Source: Cudoniella acicularis (Eukaryota > Ascomycota > Leotiomycetes > Helotiales > Helotiaceae). Taken from it: a stretch of DNA of 64,000 nucleotides. How positions within the stretch are numbered: the first letter of the stretch is position 1; the number at the start of each line of letters is the position of its first letter. The stretch lies in contig JAAMPI010000026.1 in the NCBI GenBank assembly GCA_013054445.1, positions 28,710 to 92,709 on the forward strand, read 5' to 3'. Of the stretch, positions 1-11,800 are shown piece after piece. Under the pieces are notes generated by a model, which worked only from the letters and a program-made list of their open reading frames with translations, made no database searches and was not told where the DNA came from. The translations under genes were made by a program, and so were the position numbers.

Positions 1-1112
1 GGCCGACCTCCGAGATGCGGTCCGCGAAAAATGCCTGTGGCTTGTCTTGACGTGCTGTTGAGCTTGTGAAAAATGGGGGTGCGTGCTGTGTGGTTAAGGT
101 GTGCCTGAAGCGAGGCCGGCTTTTGCAGATGACCCCTCGAGAAAATTCGTGGCAAATTTTTTTTTGGACGCAAGGAATCCTATTCAGCAGGAAGGAAAAG
201 TAGGGTGCAGATTTTTTTTATAGAATTTTAATACTCAGCGAGGGGTCGACGTGGGGTGAAGTCAGAGAGGGAGTTTATCGCGACACAAAAAACAAATCAG
301 CTCAGTATCTGATATCGGCCAGTTCCGAGTTTCTACAACCTCGATGCGGAGATATGGAGAAATGTCCGGTCTCACCGCGGCCTCTGATGAACCCCGATGG
401 CGTGACTCTTGAGCGCGGTGTGGGGTCAGCAATCGGATTAGAGGCCGACGTTAGCTTGTGTGAAGTAACAGCTCTTGGCATGCTTTGCGCTTCATTCATG
501 TTCATTGCCTTCATGCAAGCCTCTATTTTTTATTGGTTGAAGCTATTGCATCTGCAGCTGCAAGACGGGCGCAGAAGCGGGAGATGAACATATGGGATGT
601 TGGAAACATGGAAACACTGCCCGTTCCGGTGATCCGTTCCACAAGAAAGTTTTTGGGACGAAGCTGATGTTTTGGCCATTTCTTGAAGCCGTTTTTATGA
701 TCTCAGCCGATATCCCTTTTCTCCTTCAGGGGCTCAGGGTGACTGTCTCCGGGAATCACTTAGCTTTGTTATTTCAACTGGTTTGTAGTACCCAGTGATT
801 TCGCACTTCTCTGAATAGAGATCTCACAAAATTATTGTTAGACAATCACTCTTTTCTTACTGCTTTTCCATGCATTCCAATATGTAACTACAGCAATACA
901 GGGCAACAGGAACTATCAAGTATTATTGGGTGTTAACTCTTATAATCTCATCAAGCACCTTAGAAAAGGCCCCACCAATTCGTCCTAAGTTTTCTGCTAC
1001 TAGCTCGTCTTCTCTGTCGTTCCCAACTTTTTATCTTATATTCTAGACGGCTTGTAAGCACTTTGCAAAATTCCTCTCCCAGTAATGTACTCTAGCTTGG
1101 TGGTGAAACCAA
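1..1112. other. Intergenic, no gene seen
   Basis: Open frames here are short (under 80 codons), overlap on both strands and show no recognisable motif. A few A/T runs occur near 155-240. I see no RNA gene or repeat. Confidence 0.5.
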
Positions 1113-1804
1113 TCAACTAGCGTATGTATTGATAACGGTCTCCATAACTATTAGCAATGTGATTCACATATGCCTTCATATTTTTTGATAACCTAACGAT
1201 ACATACCTGAAAATCATTATCGATCTGAGACATCAGATCATTAGCCTCAGTAGTGGCATCAGAGGACGCAATGGCGATCAGAACATTGGCGAAAGAATTA
1301 GTGTCCGACTTTAGAGTGGCAAGGTCGGCCGGGACTGTGGAAGTCAAGCCTGCTGATTCGAATTGAAATTTTTAGTTTTGCGGAGCTGTCAAAGAAAATT
1401 TCGGCATCAGGGTGGAGGTTTTTGATAGCAGTAATGATGCTAATGGAGTCAGTTGATGAGAGTTGGGAAGTTGCCTGGCCCCCGTCCCCTGGTTGATTGC
1501 CTTGTCTGCCTCAAAATTAGCCGGGCATGTCTACAAAAAATGGGTTTTATGTGTATCCATGGAAATGCCGCAAACGGGAAATTTAAAGATCAAAGTATGA
1601 GATTTACTGACCAACTGTGCTTTCAGCGTTCTCAAGAGGGATGGCACCCAAGAGACTACCACTGTAACCATTCACTGCCGATGTGAGAGCCTTCACATTA
1701 GAGTTGATCGAGGAGATCTCGCTGAGTATTGTGCTCGTATCTCTCTTGATAGCGAGAGCTGATGCAGGGGAAAAACACAGGATGATGGTTTTCATAACAG
1801 CCAT
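1113..1804 (-). CDS. HsbA-like hydrophobic surface-binding protein, frame-broken
   Basis: Resembles the fungal HsbA family: small secreted cell-wall proteins that bind hydrophobic surfaces. Exon 1 (1804-1612) starts at an ATG, has a short hydrophobic N-terminus, then the family's IKRD segment and a helical SINSNVKALTSAVNGYSG stretch. Exon 2 (about 1500-1207) carries the SAGLTSTVPADLATLKSD block and the LIAIASSD and MSQIDNDF segments typical of the C-terminal helices. Inside exon 2 the frame slips at a run of five T (1369-1373, A on the coding strand). Removing one base joins KLK to FQFESAGLTS. The last exon is not resolved: a downstream METVINTYAS* reading ending at 1113 looks like the family C-terminus but is out of phase with the best splice site. 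It could be a real gene with sequence errors or a young pseudogene. Family call is fairly sure; exon ends are not. Confidence 0.6.
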
Positions 1805-3793
1805 CTTGAATGATGATTTAATTAAGATCTGATATCTGATAAAAGCGAAGGTTTTAGGTCTGACTAATTAATTGAGCAGCTTGTATGTTTAAAAAGGGAC
1901 TACTTGATTAATGAGGCTGGATTCGTAACCTGAGGCCTTTATATCTAGGACTCAAGCATTCAGGATAGTGGGGTTAAGTAAGATAATCTCATTCTCTAGC
2001 TTAGCACTTGAGACTTGCTGGACTTCCTCTGATCTCGTTCAACATTCCAGCAAAAATGGCAAAAGTGTTTCGAAGCACCGTGCCTCGGACCTAAAGTTTT
2101 CCTGGCCTCGATGCGAGTGTGTAAATGTCCGAACATAACTGATAAAGGTACGCGAACGAAGACGGAATTGATCAGAGGGAGTCAACAGCCTCCTTACAGC
2201 GATGTGGTCTGCCGCATTATCACGGAATATTTATCTTTTCCAACCTCGCATCTACAGAAACATGCTTTTTGCCCCTGAGCAATCTCAAACACTTAATCAA
2301 ATGCCCAGACCAACAAAGACTGTAACTTCCGGGTACCAACTGGCATTCAAGCCGCCAGGGGGCCAACCAGTAGATCTGCCAGCGAAGAGGAGGGGAAGTT
2401 CGTAGACCCCAGTAAAGTATGAAGCCCCGCGGAAATTACAGCAGATCAACCCATCTTAGTTTTATGGGGAGAAGACTAAGGCCTCGTAAATTTATGCTTA
2501 TTTTTACGGGCCTCGGACTTCTTGAGGCTACTTGAATCAAATTGAGGATATTGGGGACATTTTGGAAATAGTGAACTCACAACTATGCCCACCTAAAGAT
2601 TCGACTTTGCAAACTCGACTGAACGAACACATTCTGTTGAATCAGGTGCGCTGTAAGTTTCAAAGAGAAAAGGCAATGGAATGAATAGACAAAACCCACA
2701 AACTGTACACAAGTAGTTAGTTTGAGGGGCGTTTCGAAGGTACTGTGCTGAGTACCGAGGCTGCCATATTCTGCTGCCGATCGCCCGAACGACACTACTA
2801 GATGCCGACGTGATACTTCAATACCAGACTAACTCGCCATGAAAGTTCCGGGAAAAGGTGACTAGCACCGCGTGCTTCTAGATCAAAACACGGAGTTCTT
2901 AATTAAAAGATTGAGGGGCTCACATGTAGACTCGGATTTTATTACGAAATTGAAGCCAAAAGTTGCAAACAGACTCGAACCGAACATGTGTAAACAGTGG
3001 GAACCGAGGCACATCGAGGGAGAAAATCGACTATTCTTATCATGGAGACCTGGGGTGCTGCAATAATCCGTGAGGCGGGAAATGGGTGTGGGGTTTTAGG
3101 CCTGTGAAGGTTGAGAAGAGACATCCGTGAAGCTCTGGTGAAGGTTTTTGGAGGCTCGGTCGTGTTAAAGTGTGTGCCTGGAAGCCTGAGGCTTCTATAG
3201 CACCCAGCACGTGTTTCAGGCACGTCTCACTTGTAGCCCAGATATGTGGCCCGATGCCCTCATAGTTTACTCGATACAGTTGACAATACACTTGATTTAC
3301 CCTAATTGAGCCCTCCGGACGATCTCTGTGATCCTATTGCTTGTGTTGATGATACCACTCATCCGACCAGCTGGAGTCGACAAATTCCAATAGGTCGGAA
3401 TCTTAACCTAGGTCACGTGCTCCACAGATCATAGGTCCGCAATGTGGTTGTGATTGGTTGAGGCCAACGCCTGAAGAAGAGAGTCCTCAGAAACAAAAGC
3501 GCATTCAAAAGAGTAGGCAACGCAAGCCTGAAAGTATAAGTTGAGTCCAGGTTGACATGTGTAAGCAGCCTCCGTTCCTTTTTCGTTTCGTGCGAAATTT
3601 TATTTTCTCACTTGGCCGAAAATCCTTCGAGAGACTGAGAGCTTGAGAAGCCAGAAGTTGGGTTGGCTTGAGGAGTCATTTGGAATGTACCCAGTTGCAT
3701 CTGTACGAAATTTTTGGCAAAGCATCGCAATCCCATATAAACTGTCCTAATTCAAGGGGCTTCATCAACTTTCCCCAACGCTTGTGCAAGCTA
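1805..3793. other. Intergenic, about 2 kb, no gene seen
   Basis: Upstream of both the HsbA-like gene (-) and med18 (+). Open frames are short, lack family motifs and overlap antisense. In-frame codons extend upstream of the med18 start to 3668, but they do not look conserved. Confidence 0.45.
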
Positions 3794-4784
3794 ATGACAA
3801 TGGCACCCAAACAGGACAAAGTCAAAGACCATATCAAGATGCACGAGCTGTTTCTTACAGCTCATGTCCCCAATGATGACCTTTCAAGGGCTGTACGGAT
3901 TCTCCAAGGATATTGTGGCACGAAGCCGCAAGCTGTTCTGTCTCGTCGTCTATTATGGGAAGGCCCCAAAACGCGCAATAACCTAAAAGGTATTGATACT
4001 GCTTTCATTATGAGACAGCCGCAACCAAAGATACCATTCTGGAGAAGCCTGAATGAGCAACTTGTTAGGCAGTCGTACATCGTCACCCTAACATACGATG
4101 TCGACAAATCATTCTTTGGTCAGCAGGAGGCAAGCGAAGAAGAAACGCAGGAGCCTGTCAAAAATACAACGTTAGTTCTATGCTTCCTCCTTCTTCTCCA
4201 GGCTCAGAGCTGGCTCACTTTTGAGACGATGAAATTATTCTGACATGTGTTGTGTAGAGTTTTAGGTTGCGATCAACTGCTTGGCTCATTAAGGTGGAAT
4301 GACCTACCAGATCCGGCTGGTGCAAGGCCTGTAAATACTAGGTCGTACATACAAATTGACAGCGAAAAGTCTCTTTGTACAATCATTCAGTCTATTGGTT
4401 ATAGGTAAGATCTAGTGACCATAGCTCATAGCTGTGACTCTGACCCATCTTAGATTTACCCGGCAAGTCATTCAGGAATGCTATCGGTTCATAAACGGGA
4501 ATGTCGTCTTCGAATTGAGTCGGTATCTACAACTTCCAGAGGATATCGAATCCAAGTCACCGCCAAATACCAATAATCCTCTACCTTCTTTCAACACTCT
4601 CGTTTCATTTGACTCTGAGAACAAATGGATTTTAATGGCCAGTGTAAGGGTATTTAATGGAAATGATCCCGAACAGGTCCAGCAAGCAGTGGATGATTTG
4701 ACGACAATCAAAACGGAGTTCGACGGCTGTTTTGATTTTCACATGGTTGACAGGCACACACTGGATACCAGGGTGAAGCTCTAG
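3794..4784 (+). CDS. med18: Mediator complex subunit 18 (Med18/Srb5)
   Basis: Subunit of the Mediator head module, which bridges activators and RNA polymerase II in the nucleus. Three exons: 3794-4170, 4258-4404 and 4454-4784. The introns are 87 and 49 nt with GT..AG ends, and the spliced product is 284 aa. The N-terminus has the HELFLTAHVPNDD strand that opens fungal Med18. It is followed by the RILQGYCG helix, an LLWEGPK segment, and after intron 1 a DQLLGSLRWNDLPDP stretch. The last exon encodes the FTRQVIQECYRF...VVFELSRYLQLP block and a C-terminal barrel strand ending in DTRVKL. Starts at 3794 and 3800 are equally possible; the longer open frame to 3668 is probably leader. The convergent neighbour is cox8. 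Good family match by eye; the exact N-terminus is uncertain. Confidence 0.85.
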
Positions 4785-5101
4785 GGTAGGGCTGGGAATG
4801 GCGTTGGTAAGAGACATCACCAAATAATTAGAGGGGTATATTTCGAGAACCTTAAATCCATGCAGTTTGAGTGAGGTGGGGAGCGGTGACGTGCTATGTT
4901 ACTACATTTCCGCGACAATGCAATGGCCAAAAGGTTTGTGCTTTAAAAGGCCGTTTTCATGGGCTTCACCATGCTTCGTGAGGGGCACAGAGGACAGCAA
5001 GATTCGGACGACGATGACAACTTCTCCATTTGCAAATCCCCAGCCTATGAACACCTTCTAATAACTCTACATTTGTGGCTAGCACCTCCGATCCTTCTAA
5101 T
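4785..5101. other. Short convergent intergenic region
   Basis: Lies between the 3' ends of med18 (+) and cox8 (-). It should hold both terminators. No gene or clear structure is visible. Confidence 0.5.
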
Positions 5102-5387
5102 TTACTGGTTCTTCTTCAGTTGCCAGAGTGCAATGCCGAAAGGTGCAGCTGTGAAGATATTAGCTGCGTGGTGCACAAGTCATGCAAGACCACCTACTGA
5201 ATCCAACAGCCATGAATGTCCAGTATCTGACCACAAACCACTTTGTTAACGGGTTGAATGGAATGTTGCTTCGTGGGCCTTCGGGGTAGTGGTAAGGTGA
5301 TGCCATCTGGGTGCGGGTGGAGTGGAAGCCACGGCGGGCGACCATCGAGGTCGTGGATGAAGCGCGGACTGCAGCTCGGGATAGCAT
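5102..5387 (-). CDS. cox8: Cytochrome c oxidase subunit 8 (COX VIIc type)
   Basis: Small nuclear-encoded subunit of mitochondrial complex IV. Two coding exons (5387-5198 and 5148-5102) with a 49-nt intron give 78 aa. The first 25 residues are basic and hydroxylated with an ARRGFHST presequence. The mature part has the hallmark SPYHYPEGPRSNIPFNP, then one membrane segment (about residues 45-70) interrupted by the intron, ending APFGIALWQLKKNQ. The ATG at 5387 is preceded directly by an acceptor-like TTTGCAG, so a 5'-UTR intron is likely. The gene is head to head with mtr4, with 307 bp between the starts. Length and motifs agree with fungal Cox8. Confidence 0.9.
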
Positions 5388-5694
5388 CTGCAAAGTTGCT
5401 ATTAGTACTGTAATGAGTCAATTGACGCATTGCTCAACATACCTTGGAGAATTGATTGATCGTGTTGTCTTGTGAAGAGGTTTGGATGTGGTTCGATTTC
5501 GATGTTCAGGGAGCTTTCGGCGAATACGCTAAGGTGCAACTTGCAGGGATTAAAGTTCCGCGCCGAGATTTTTCGAGAGCACTCTTGATTGATTCCTGAC
5601 AAAATTTCGAAAATAGTGATTTGCGCCTCTAACCATCTCTTTTAGATGAAGAACAACTGGAAATTTCCCTTGTCAGCTCGGAAACTCTAGCAAA
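5388..5694. promoter_or_regulatory. Divergent cox8/mtr4 promoter
   Basis: The 307 bp between the two start codons must hold both promoters and 5' leaders, including the likely cox8 leader intron next to its ATG. No TATA box stands out. The function is inferred from layout only. Confidence 0.5.
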
Positions 5695-8600
5695 ATGGAT
5701 GAACTTTTCGAGTCTTCGACGACCAACCCCAAGGCGCAGTTACCGACATTCCAAAGAGACCCAAAAAGGACAAGAAAGACAAGCACAAGAAGAGGAATCT
5801 CAACGGCGATGTCAAAAAACCTGCAGATGACCAGGATGGAGATGCTGAGATGGTAGATGCGGAACCTACGGCGGAAATAGAGGAGGAAGAGAGCAATTCC
5901 CTCGTGAAGAAGAAAGATATCAAGAGACGTCGAGTGGAACAAGAAGCAGAACCAGTTGTCACAGACACATTTCAAACAGCACAATCTCGAGAAGTTGCTG
6001 CTTCCGCAGGATTGCAAGCAAAGGATGACGGGGCTCTGGTTCTACAACACAATATCCAACATCAAGTGTCCCTCCCTCCGGACTATGCATACACCCCCAT
6101 CTCCCAACACAAGTCCCCCGAAAAGCCCGCCCGGGTTTGGCCTTTTGAACTCGATCCATTTCAAAAAGTTTCAATTGCATCTATTGAGCGAAACGAGAGT
6201 GTGTTAGTGTCAGCGCATACAAGTGCGGGAAAGACCGTGGTTGCCGAATATGCTATTGCCCAGTGCTTGAGGAACAACCAGAGAGTCATATACACAAGTC
6301 CGATCAAGGCACTCAGCAACCAGAAATATCGAGAGTTTGCGGCTGAGTTTGGAGACGTCGGACTCATGACTGGAGACGTCACAATCAATCCTACGGCTAC
6401 TTGTCTAGTAATGACGACTGAAATTCTAAGATCCATGTTGTATCGAGGTTCGGAAATCATGCGGGAGGTTGCTTGGGTTGTATTCGACGAAATTCATTAT
6501 ATGAGAGATAAATCACGAGGTGTGGTCTGGGAGGAAACAATAATCTTGTTACCAGACAAGGTTAGATACGTTTTTCTATCTGCCACCATCCCAAACGCCA
6601 TGCAGTTTGCGGAGTGGATTACGAAGACGCATCAGCAACCTTGTCATATCGTCTACACAGATTTCCGGCCGACTCCCTTGCAGCATTACTTTTTCCCTGC
6701 TGGCGCTGATGGTATCCACCTTATTGTTGACGAGAAAGGCAATTTCCGGGAAGAAAACTTTCAGAAAGCCATGTCGAGCATCGAAGAGAAGAAAGGATCC
6801 GATCCCGCCGACATCAATGCCAAACAAAAGGGCAAAGGCAAAAACAAAAAAAACCAATACGGGCGGACAGAAGGATAATTCGGACATCTACAAGATCGTT
6901 CGAATGATCATGCTAAAGCACTACAATCCTGTTATCGTCTTCAGTTTCAGCAAACGAGAGTGTGAAGCATATGCTTTGCAAATGAGTACTATGGCTTTCA
7001 ATGATGAATCCGAAAAAGCTATGGTAACGAAAGTATTCGAGAGTGCAATTGAGTCATTATCAGAGGAGGATAAGACGCTGCCACAAATCACGCATATTCT
7101 ACCCCTACTCCGCCGAGGAATTGGAGTCCATCATTCTGGATTATTACCCATCTTAAAGGAGACCATTGAGATCTTGTTCCAAGAGAACTTGATCAAGGTT
7201 CTGTTCGCAACGGAAACTTTCTCGATTGGACTCAATATGCCCGCTAAGACAGTTGTCTTTACGAGTGTTCAGAAATACGATGGCGTGGCAAGCCGGTATT
7301 TGACACCCTCAGAGTTTGTACAGATGTCTGGACGCGCGGGTAGAAGAGGACTCGATGACCGAGGTATCGTTATCATGATGATCAATGACAAAATGGATCC
7401 TGCAACTGCCAAAGAAATTGTGAGAGGAGAACAAGACAAGCTCAACTCGGCCTTTTATCTTGGATATAACATGATTCTTAATCTGATGCGAGTTGAGGGC
7501 ATATCGCCAGAATTTATGCTGGAACACTGCTTCTACCAGTTTCAAAACACCTCTGGTGTCTCTGGCCTTGAGAAGGAACTCCAAGATCTGCAGATGGAGC
7601 GAGATAACCTTGAAATTGCTGATGAGGCTACGATCAAGGAGTACTACGACCTACGGCAACAGCTCACCTCCTATACCAAAGACATGCGCGACGTTATAAA
7701 TCACCCTAATTATTGCTTGGGATTTATGCAGCCTGGCAGAGTTGTTCATATCAAATACCTTGATCATGACTTTGGTTGGGGGGCGGTCGTGAAGTTTACC
7801 CCACGTCGACCTGCAAAAGGACAGGATGCTGAGAGCTATCCTCCGCAACAATCATACATTCTCGATGTTCTTCTATTGATATCTGAGAACTGCTCAGTCG
7901 GTACTCAAACATCCACGGATCTTCCATTGGGTATTCGGCCGCCAGCAGAAGGCGAGAAAGGCAAAATGGAAGTTGTCCCTGTTCTTCTCTCCTGTATTGA
8001 AGCCATTGGACATGTGCGTATATTTTTGCCAAAGGATCTCCATCCTTCCAGTGAGCGGAATACGGTCCGCAAGTCGCTTGATGAAGTTAAACGTCGATTT
8101 CCGGATGGCATTGCTATCCTGGACCCAATCGATAATATGGGTATTACTGATGAGTCTTTCAAGAAACTGCTCCGCAAGATTGAGGTTCTTGAGTCCCGTT
8201 TATTATCTAATCCTCTTCACAATTCACCTCGACTTCCGGAGCTTTACAATCAATACGCCGAAAAGATGGCAATCGGCCAGAAGATCAAAGACAAAAAGAA
8301 GGCTATTTCAGCCGCTCTGAGCATCATGCAGCTAGATGAGCTCAAATCTCGCAAGCGAGTACTTCGTCGACTAGGCTTCATCAACGATCAGGAAGTCGTT
8401 CAGCTAAAAGCTCGAGTCGCCTGTGAAATATCGACAGGAGATGGCCACGAACTTCTTCTTTCAGAGCTTCTTTTCAATCGATTCTTCAACGAACTTTCTC
8501 CCGAGATGTGTGCTGCTACATTGTCGTGCTTTATCTTCGAGGAGAAAAGCCAAGCTCCGGAACTGAAGGAGGAACTTTCAAAATACTTCAGGGAGATTCA

Positions 8601-8977
8601 AAATCAAGCCAGGGTTATTGCGAAAGTGAGCCAGGAGAGTAAACTGAACGTGAATGAAAAAGAGTATGTGGATAGTTTCAAATGGCAGCTTATGGAGGTC
8701 GTATTGGCATGGGCTCAGGGAAAGCCATTCGCTGAGATATGGTATGTACTGCGGTAAACTGCATTATAATACTGTGAAAGCTAACTAGAATAACAGCAAA
8801 ATGACCGACGTTTACGAAGGCTCATTAATTCGTCTTTTCCGCCGCTTGGAGGAGCTCCTGAGACAAATGGCACAAGCCGGAAAGGTCATGGGTTCCGAAG
8901 AACTGTCAGCTAAGTTCGAGGAATCACTCACGAAGATTAGAAGAGATATTGTCGCGGCTCAGAGTTTGTACTTGTAA
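5695..8977 (+). CDS. mtr4: ATP-dependent RNA helicase Mtr4/Dob1 (two frame breaks)
   Basis: Ski2-like helicase of the TRAMP complex that feeds RNA to the nuclear exosome. Corrected length is about 1075 aa, normal for the family. Visible motifs: AHTSAGKT (motif I, about residue 175), DEIH (II, about 264), SATIPN (III, about 295) and GRAGRRG (VI, about 545). The arch/KOW region follows, and then a DSHCT-type C-terminus ending AQSLYL. An intron at 8742-8796 precedes the last exon. The frame is broken twice. One G appears missing after 5712: MDELFE must shift to reach VFDDQ. One A is extra in the A8 run at 6846-6853, where GKNKK shifts to TNTGGQKD. Because Mtr4 is essential in yeast, sequencing or assembly error is more likely than decay. 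Divergent from cox8. Confidence 0.93.
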
Positions 8978-9188
8978 GTTCAGGAGATTGATCTCGACTT
9001 CCAGTACATCACCACAAAAGTGGCATGCGACTTGAAGCATACGAAAAATAATGCATAGGCGGTTGACTACTTGGAGCCTGGAGTTTTTGATGTTCTGGTC
9101 ATACCACGGGGATTAGTATTGGTTTTCTTCAATATCATTTGGCGCTCGTGTGTGTTTGCATTTCGGTAGATCAACCTTCATGCGGGCA

Positions 9189-9470
9189 TTAGATATTGTT
9201 GCATGGTATTTTCATGCCGGAGCATAGCTCCTCGTCCCCTTCTATTAATTGAGCATCGAGAACGATGTTTTCTTGCTCCCACCGGGTAAGTTGCAAGTAG
9301 ATGCGTTTCCTAGCGGCCTTAGGATCCCAAATATACCAATGATTGTCGAGTACGCTTGACCAGTCGCGCCTTGGTTCGAAACTCGTTTTTAAGCTTTCCC
9401 ACATAAGTGCCTGTCCTTCTGTGAGCAAATATCCTACATTTTTAGCAATATTTTCTGCTAGATTTTCCAA
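9189..9470 (-). pseudogene. Fragment of an unrecognised coding sequence
   Basis: An open frame of 93 codons with no ATG at its 5' end; the first internal ATG is at 9404. The Trp-rich, charged composition (RRDWSSVLDNHWYIWDPKAA, RWEQENIVLDAQ) looks coding, but I do not recognise a family. Upstream on the same strand lies degenerate repetitive DNA with an ambiguous base. Most likely the tail of a decayed gene, though a chance open frame cannot be excluded. Confidence 0.3.
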
Positions 9471-9479
9471 TAAAAATAC

Positions 9480-9780
9480 CCGTTTGATATAAGTGCCTTT
9501 CCTAGTGTGAGCGCTACTCCTGGGGGTGTTTTTTTTTTATAAAAAAAANATACATCTCATGTAAGTATCTCTCGTCGTGTGAGTGCCTCCCATCCTTTGA
9601 GCAACACTCCTGTATTTCTGGTACAAAATGGGTTCTGGAGGCGATTGCCACTGCTTATGTGACTATCTCTGGTGTGAATATTTCTCGTCTGACTTCTTAT
9701 TCCTAGATCCCAGAGAAACATATCTCTTTGTGTGAGTACTCCTCTACGCTTGAGGGCAAGATAAATACCATATTCCTTAG
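9480..9780. repeat. Degenerate short repeats with an ambiguous base
   Basis: Variants of a roughly 20-30 nt phrase recur: GTGAGCGCTACTCC, GTGAGTGCCTCCCATCC, GTGAATATTTCTCGTC and GTGAGTACTCCTC, each near a TCTCT stretch. An undetermined base (n, about 9549) lies in a T/A homopolymer junction. This may be an old minisatellite. A similar phrase on the opposite strand occurs near 58320-58440. Confidence 0.3.
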
Positions 9781-11800
9781 ACTAAATCAGATGTCTGAAC
9801 CAAGGTACAAATGGTAAACCGTACGAGTAAATCTTTTGAATTTCGTTAATCTGAATCCTTCGGCACGTTGCAGGAGATCTCATCACAGCAGCGGGTATCA
9901 GACTTTGCATGACTGGGCGTGTTTCGCAGCCTCGAAGGTTGTGCAATGTTCAGGGGCAGAAACATGTGTGCCCGTTTGTTTGACTGTCAGATATTGGTGA
10001 CTGCTTATGACACATGCGATTGAGTTGTGGTTGTCTGAGAGGAGTCAGCAAGCTACCCTGTGATTGGAGCCCCACGCCAGCCGGGGTAGGCTCGCAAGAA
10101 AAAGCATCCAGCTGCGAGAAACCCGGGAGACTGGAGAAAAAGGTCATGCAGGCTCCAGGTACTTGTAACTTTTTTGACGGGTCTAGAGGCCTTGGCTAGC
10201 ATGGCTCGCATCGATACAGTACAGTATCCCCAAGCATGGCTCGCGTGGCTGCCATCCTTCGTAGAGATCACCACGCCAGGTCATCCAAATGGCATCCAAC
10301 AAATGGATTAATTAATCCCATGGTGGGAAAGACATTCGTGTGTGGAACTGACAAGCAAACAGCGTTGCATCCGCATCCACATCCACATTACCACGAGTGT
10401 ACACAGCCTTGTAGCCCCTGACAGAGGCAGGTCCCAAATTACCCCTGACTTCAGACTCGCCCTATTATTATCCTAAAGGACAATCAGTGGTGTGTACAGT
10501 ATGATTGTTTTAGTGCTGCTGCTGCTGCCGCTGTCGCTCGCCGTCAACTGAGACCTCCAGCTCGAAGGGAAGCATCTTGAAACAAAGCTTCCTGTCTGTT
10601 GAGGCATGGTGGCAGCCGGCGTTGTCGTCCTCGCAGACGTTGCCGTGTTGCGTGGCCACGAATGGGATTCCCCCTGAAGTGGTGCCCCTCTAACTCACAG
10701 GCCAAAATGCAGGCTAAAAAAGCTCCTTCCAATCGCTGCGAATAGGAGGAGGCTCCTTTGGGGGAATTATTGGATCATTTCTGCATATCACGCAGCTCAT
10801 TAGTCCACATACTATTTCGTACATAAAACTTCACCCGAGGATGCACACCTCTGCGGCGCCATACGGCCCCATACGAGCATTTAAGCCGTTATTTAATATA
10901 ATTATTTGCTGGTCGTGCATGTGGCGGTTAGGGGCTTTATCTGAAGCCTCCCCTTATTACTATCTCGTACTCGCTCGGTGGGTAGAAGACTTCCAACAGT
11001 GTTGCTTCTATTTTCCCAACATTGGAGGATAAGTGCAGTGGGAATTGGCCCGTTCATCCCACGCTCCCAGCGAAGAACAGAGAGAGGACGAAAGGAACTT
11101 CCCGAGCCGTGGCTTTGGATTGTGATAAGATCACAACTGCTTCTCGTTCTGGAGAAGATCAACCACACCTCGGATCCTCCCCAGCGAAACTATTGGGGAT
11201 TTGGGCAACCTGCGCCAGCCGATAAGAAGCTCGAGGAAGCATTTGCGCCAGGAACCATTCTCGAGACCAACCTCTAAAAAACAACTTAGACAAGGCACTG
11301 CACAAAATAGTGAGACCTGTATCGTACGGTACGTACTGGGAACCTCAGTCGACAAGTCGGAGCAAGCGGTCTCATTCAACTACGAGCACCCTCCGAGCTC
11401 TCTACACGGCGCCAGGAACGGTCAATCAGGTAGCCGAGCAAACCTTTCTTGCTCCCACCGGCCCTCTTCTATTGCGTTAGCAGCGCTGGTCTGCCAGACC
11501 CTCAAAATTAAATCTGATACAACGAACGAGCCTGTCCTATTCACATCGGGGAGTGCCAAACTGCGACTTTGGCGACAAATTCCTTCACTGCCTCCTATCA
11601 AGTCGCCCTCTGAACCTTTGCATACTTTCCCACCGCCGCCAAATTACGAATACCTTTTTGCAGGTGGAATATTGGAGCGCTCGCCGTGCGAGAAACGCGG
11701 TGGACGGGCCTGGGCTTTTCGATGTCAACCTAATCGTCGACACGATTCCACACATACGACGACGAGTCTGATCATTCATCCCAATTGATCGTGCTATGCC
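9781..11800. other. Intergenic and probable long leader of the DENN gene
   Basis: No gene recognised. A 195-codon open frame ends just before the DENN start but is low-complexity and reads like leader sequence. Short simple repeats occur: (CATCCA) near 10370-10390 and (GCT)n near 10513-10530. Pyrimidine-rich leader-like DNA fills the last kilobase. Confidence 0.4.

Noticed and set aside
5695..6890. Programmed frameshifting in mtr4
   Set aside because: The two breaks are opposite in sign and lie at a G position and an A8 run, with no conserved frameshift signal known for Mtr4. Homopolymer sequence error is simpler.
11201..11788. 195-codon open frame before the DENN gene
   Set aside because: Low-complexity, no family motif, overlaps other frames and ends just before the DENN start. 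It reads as leader DNA.
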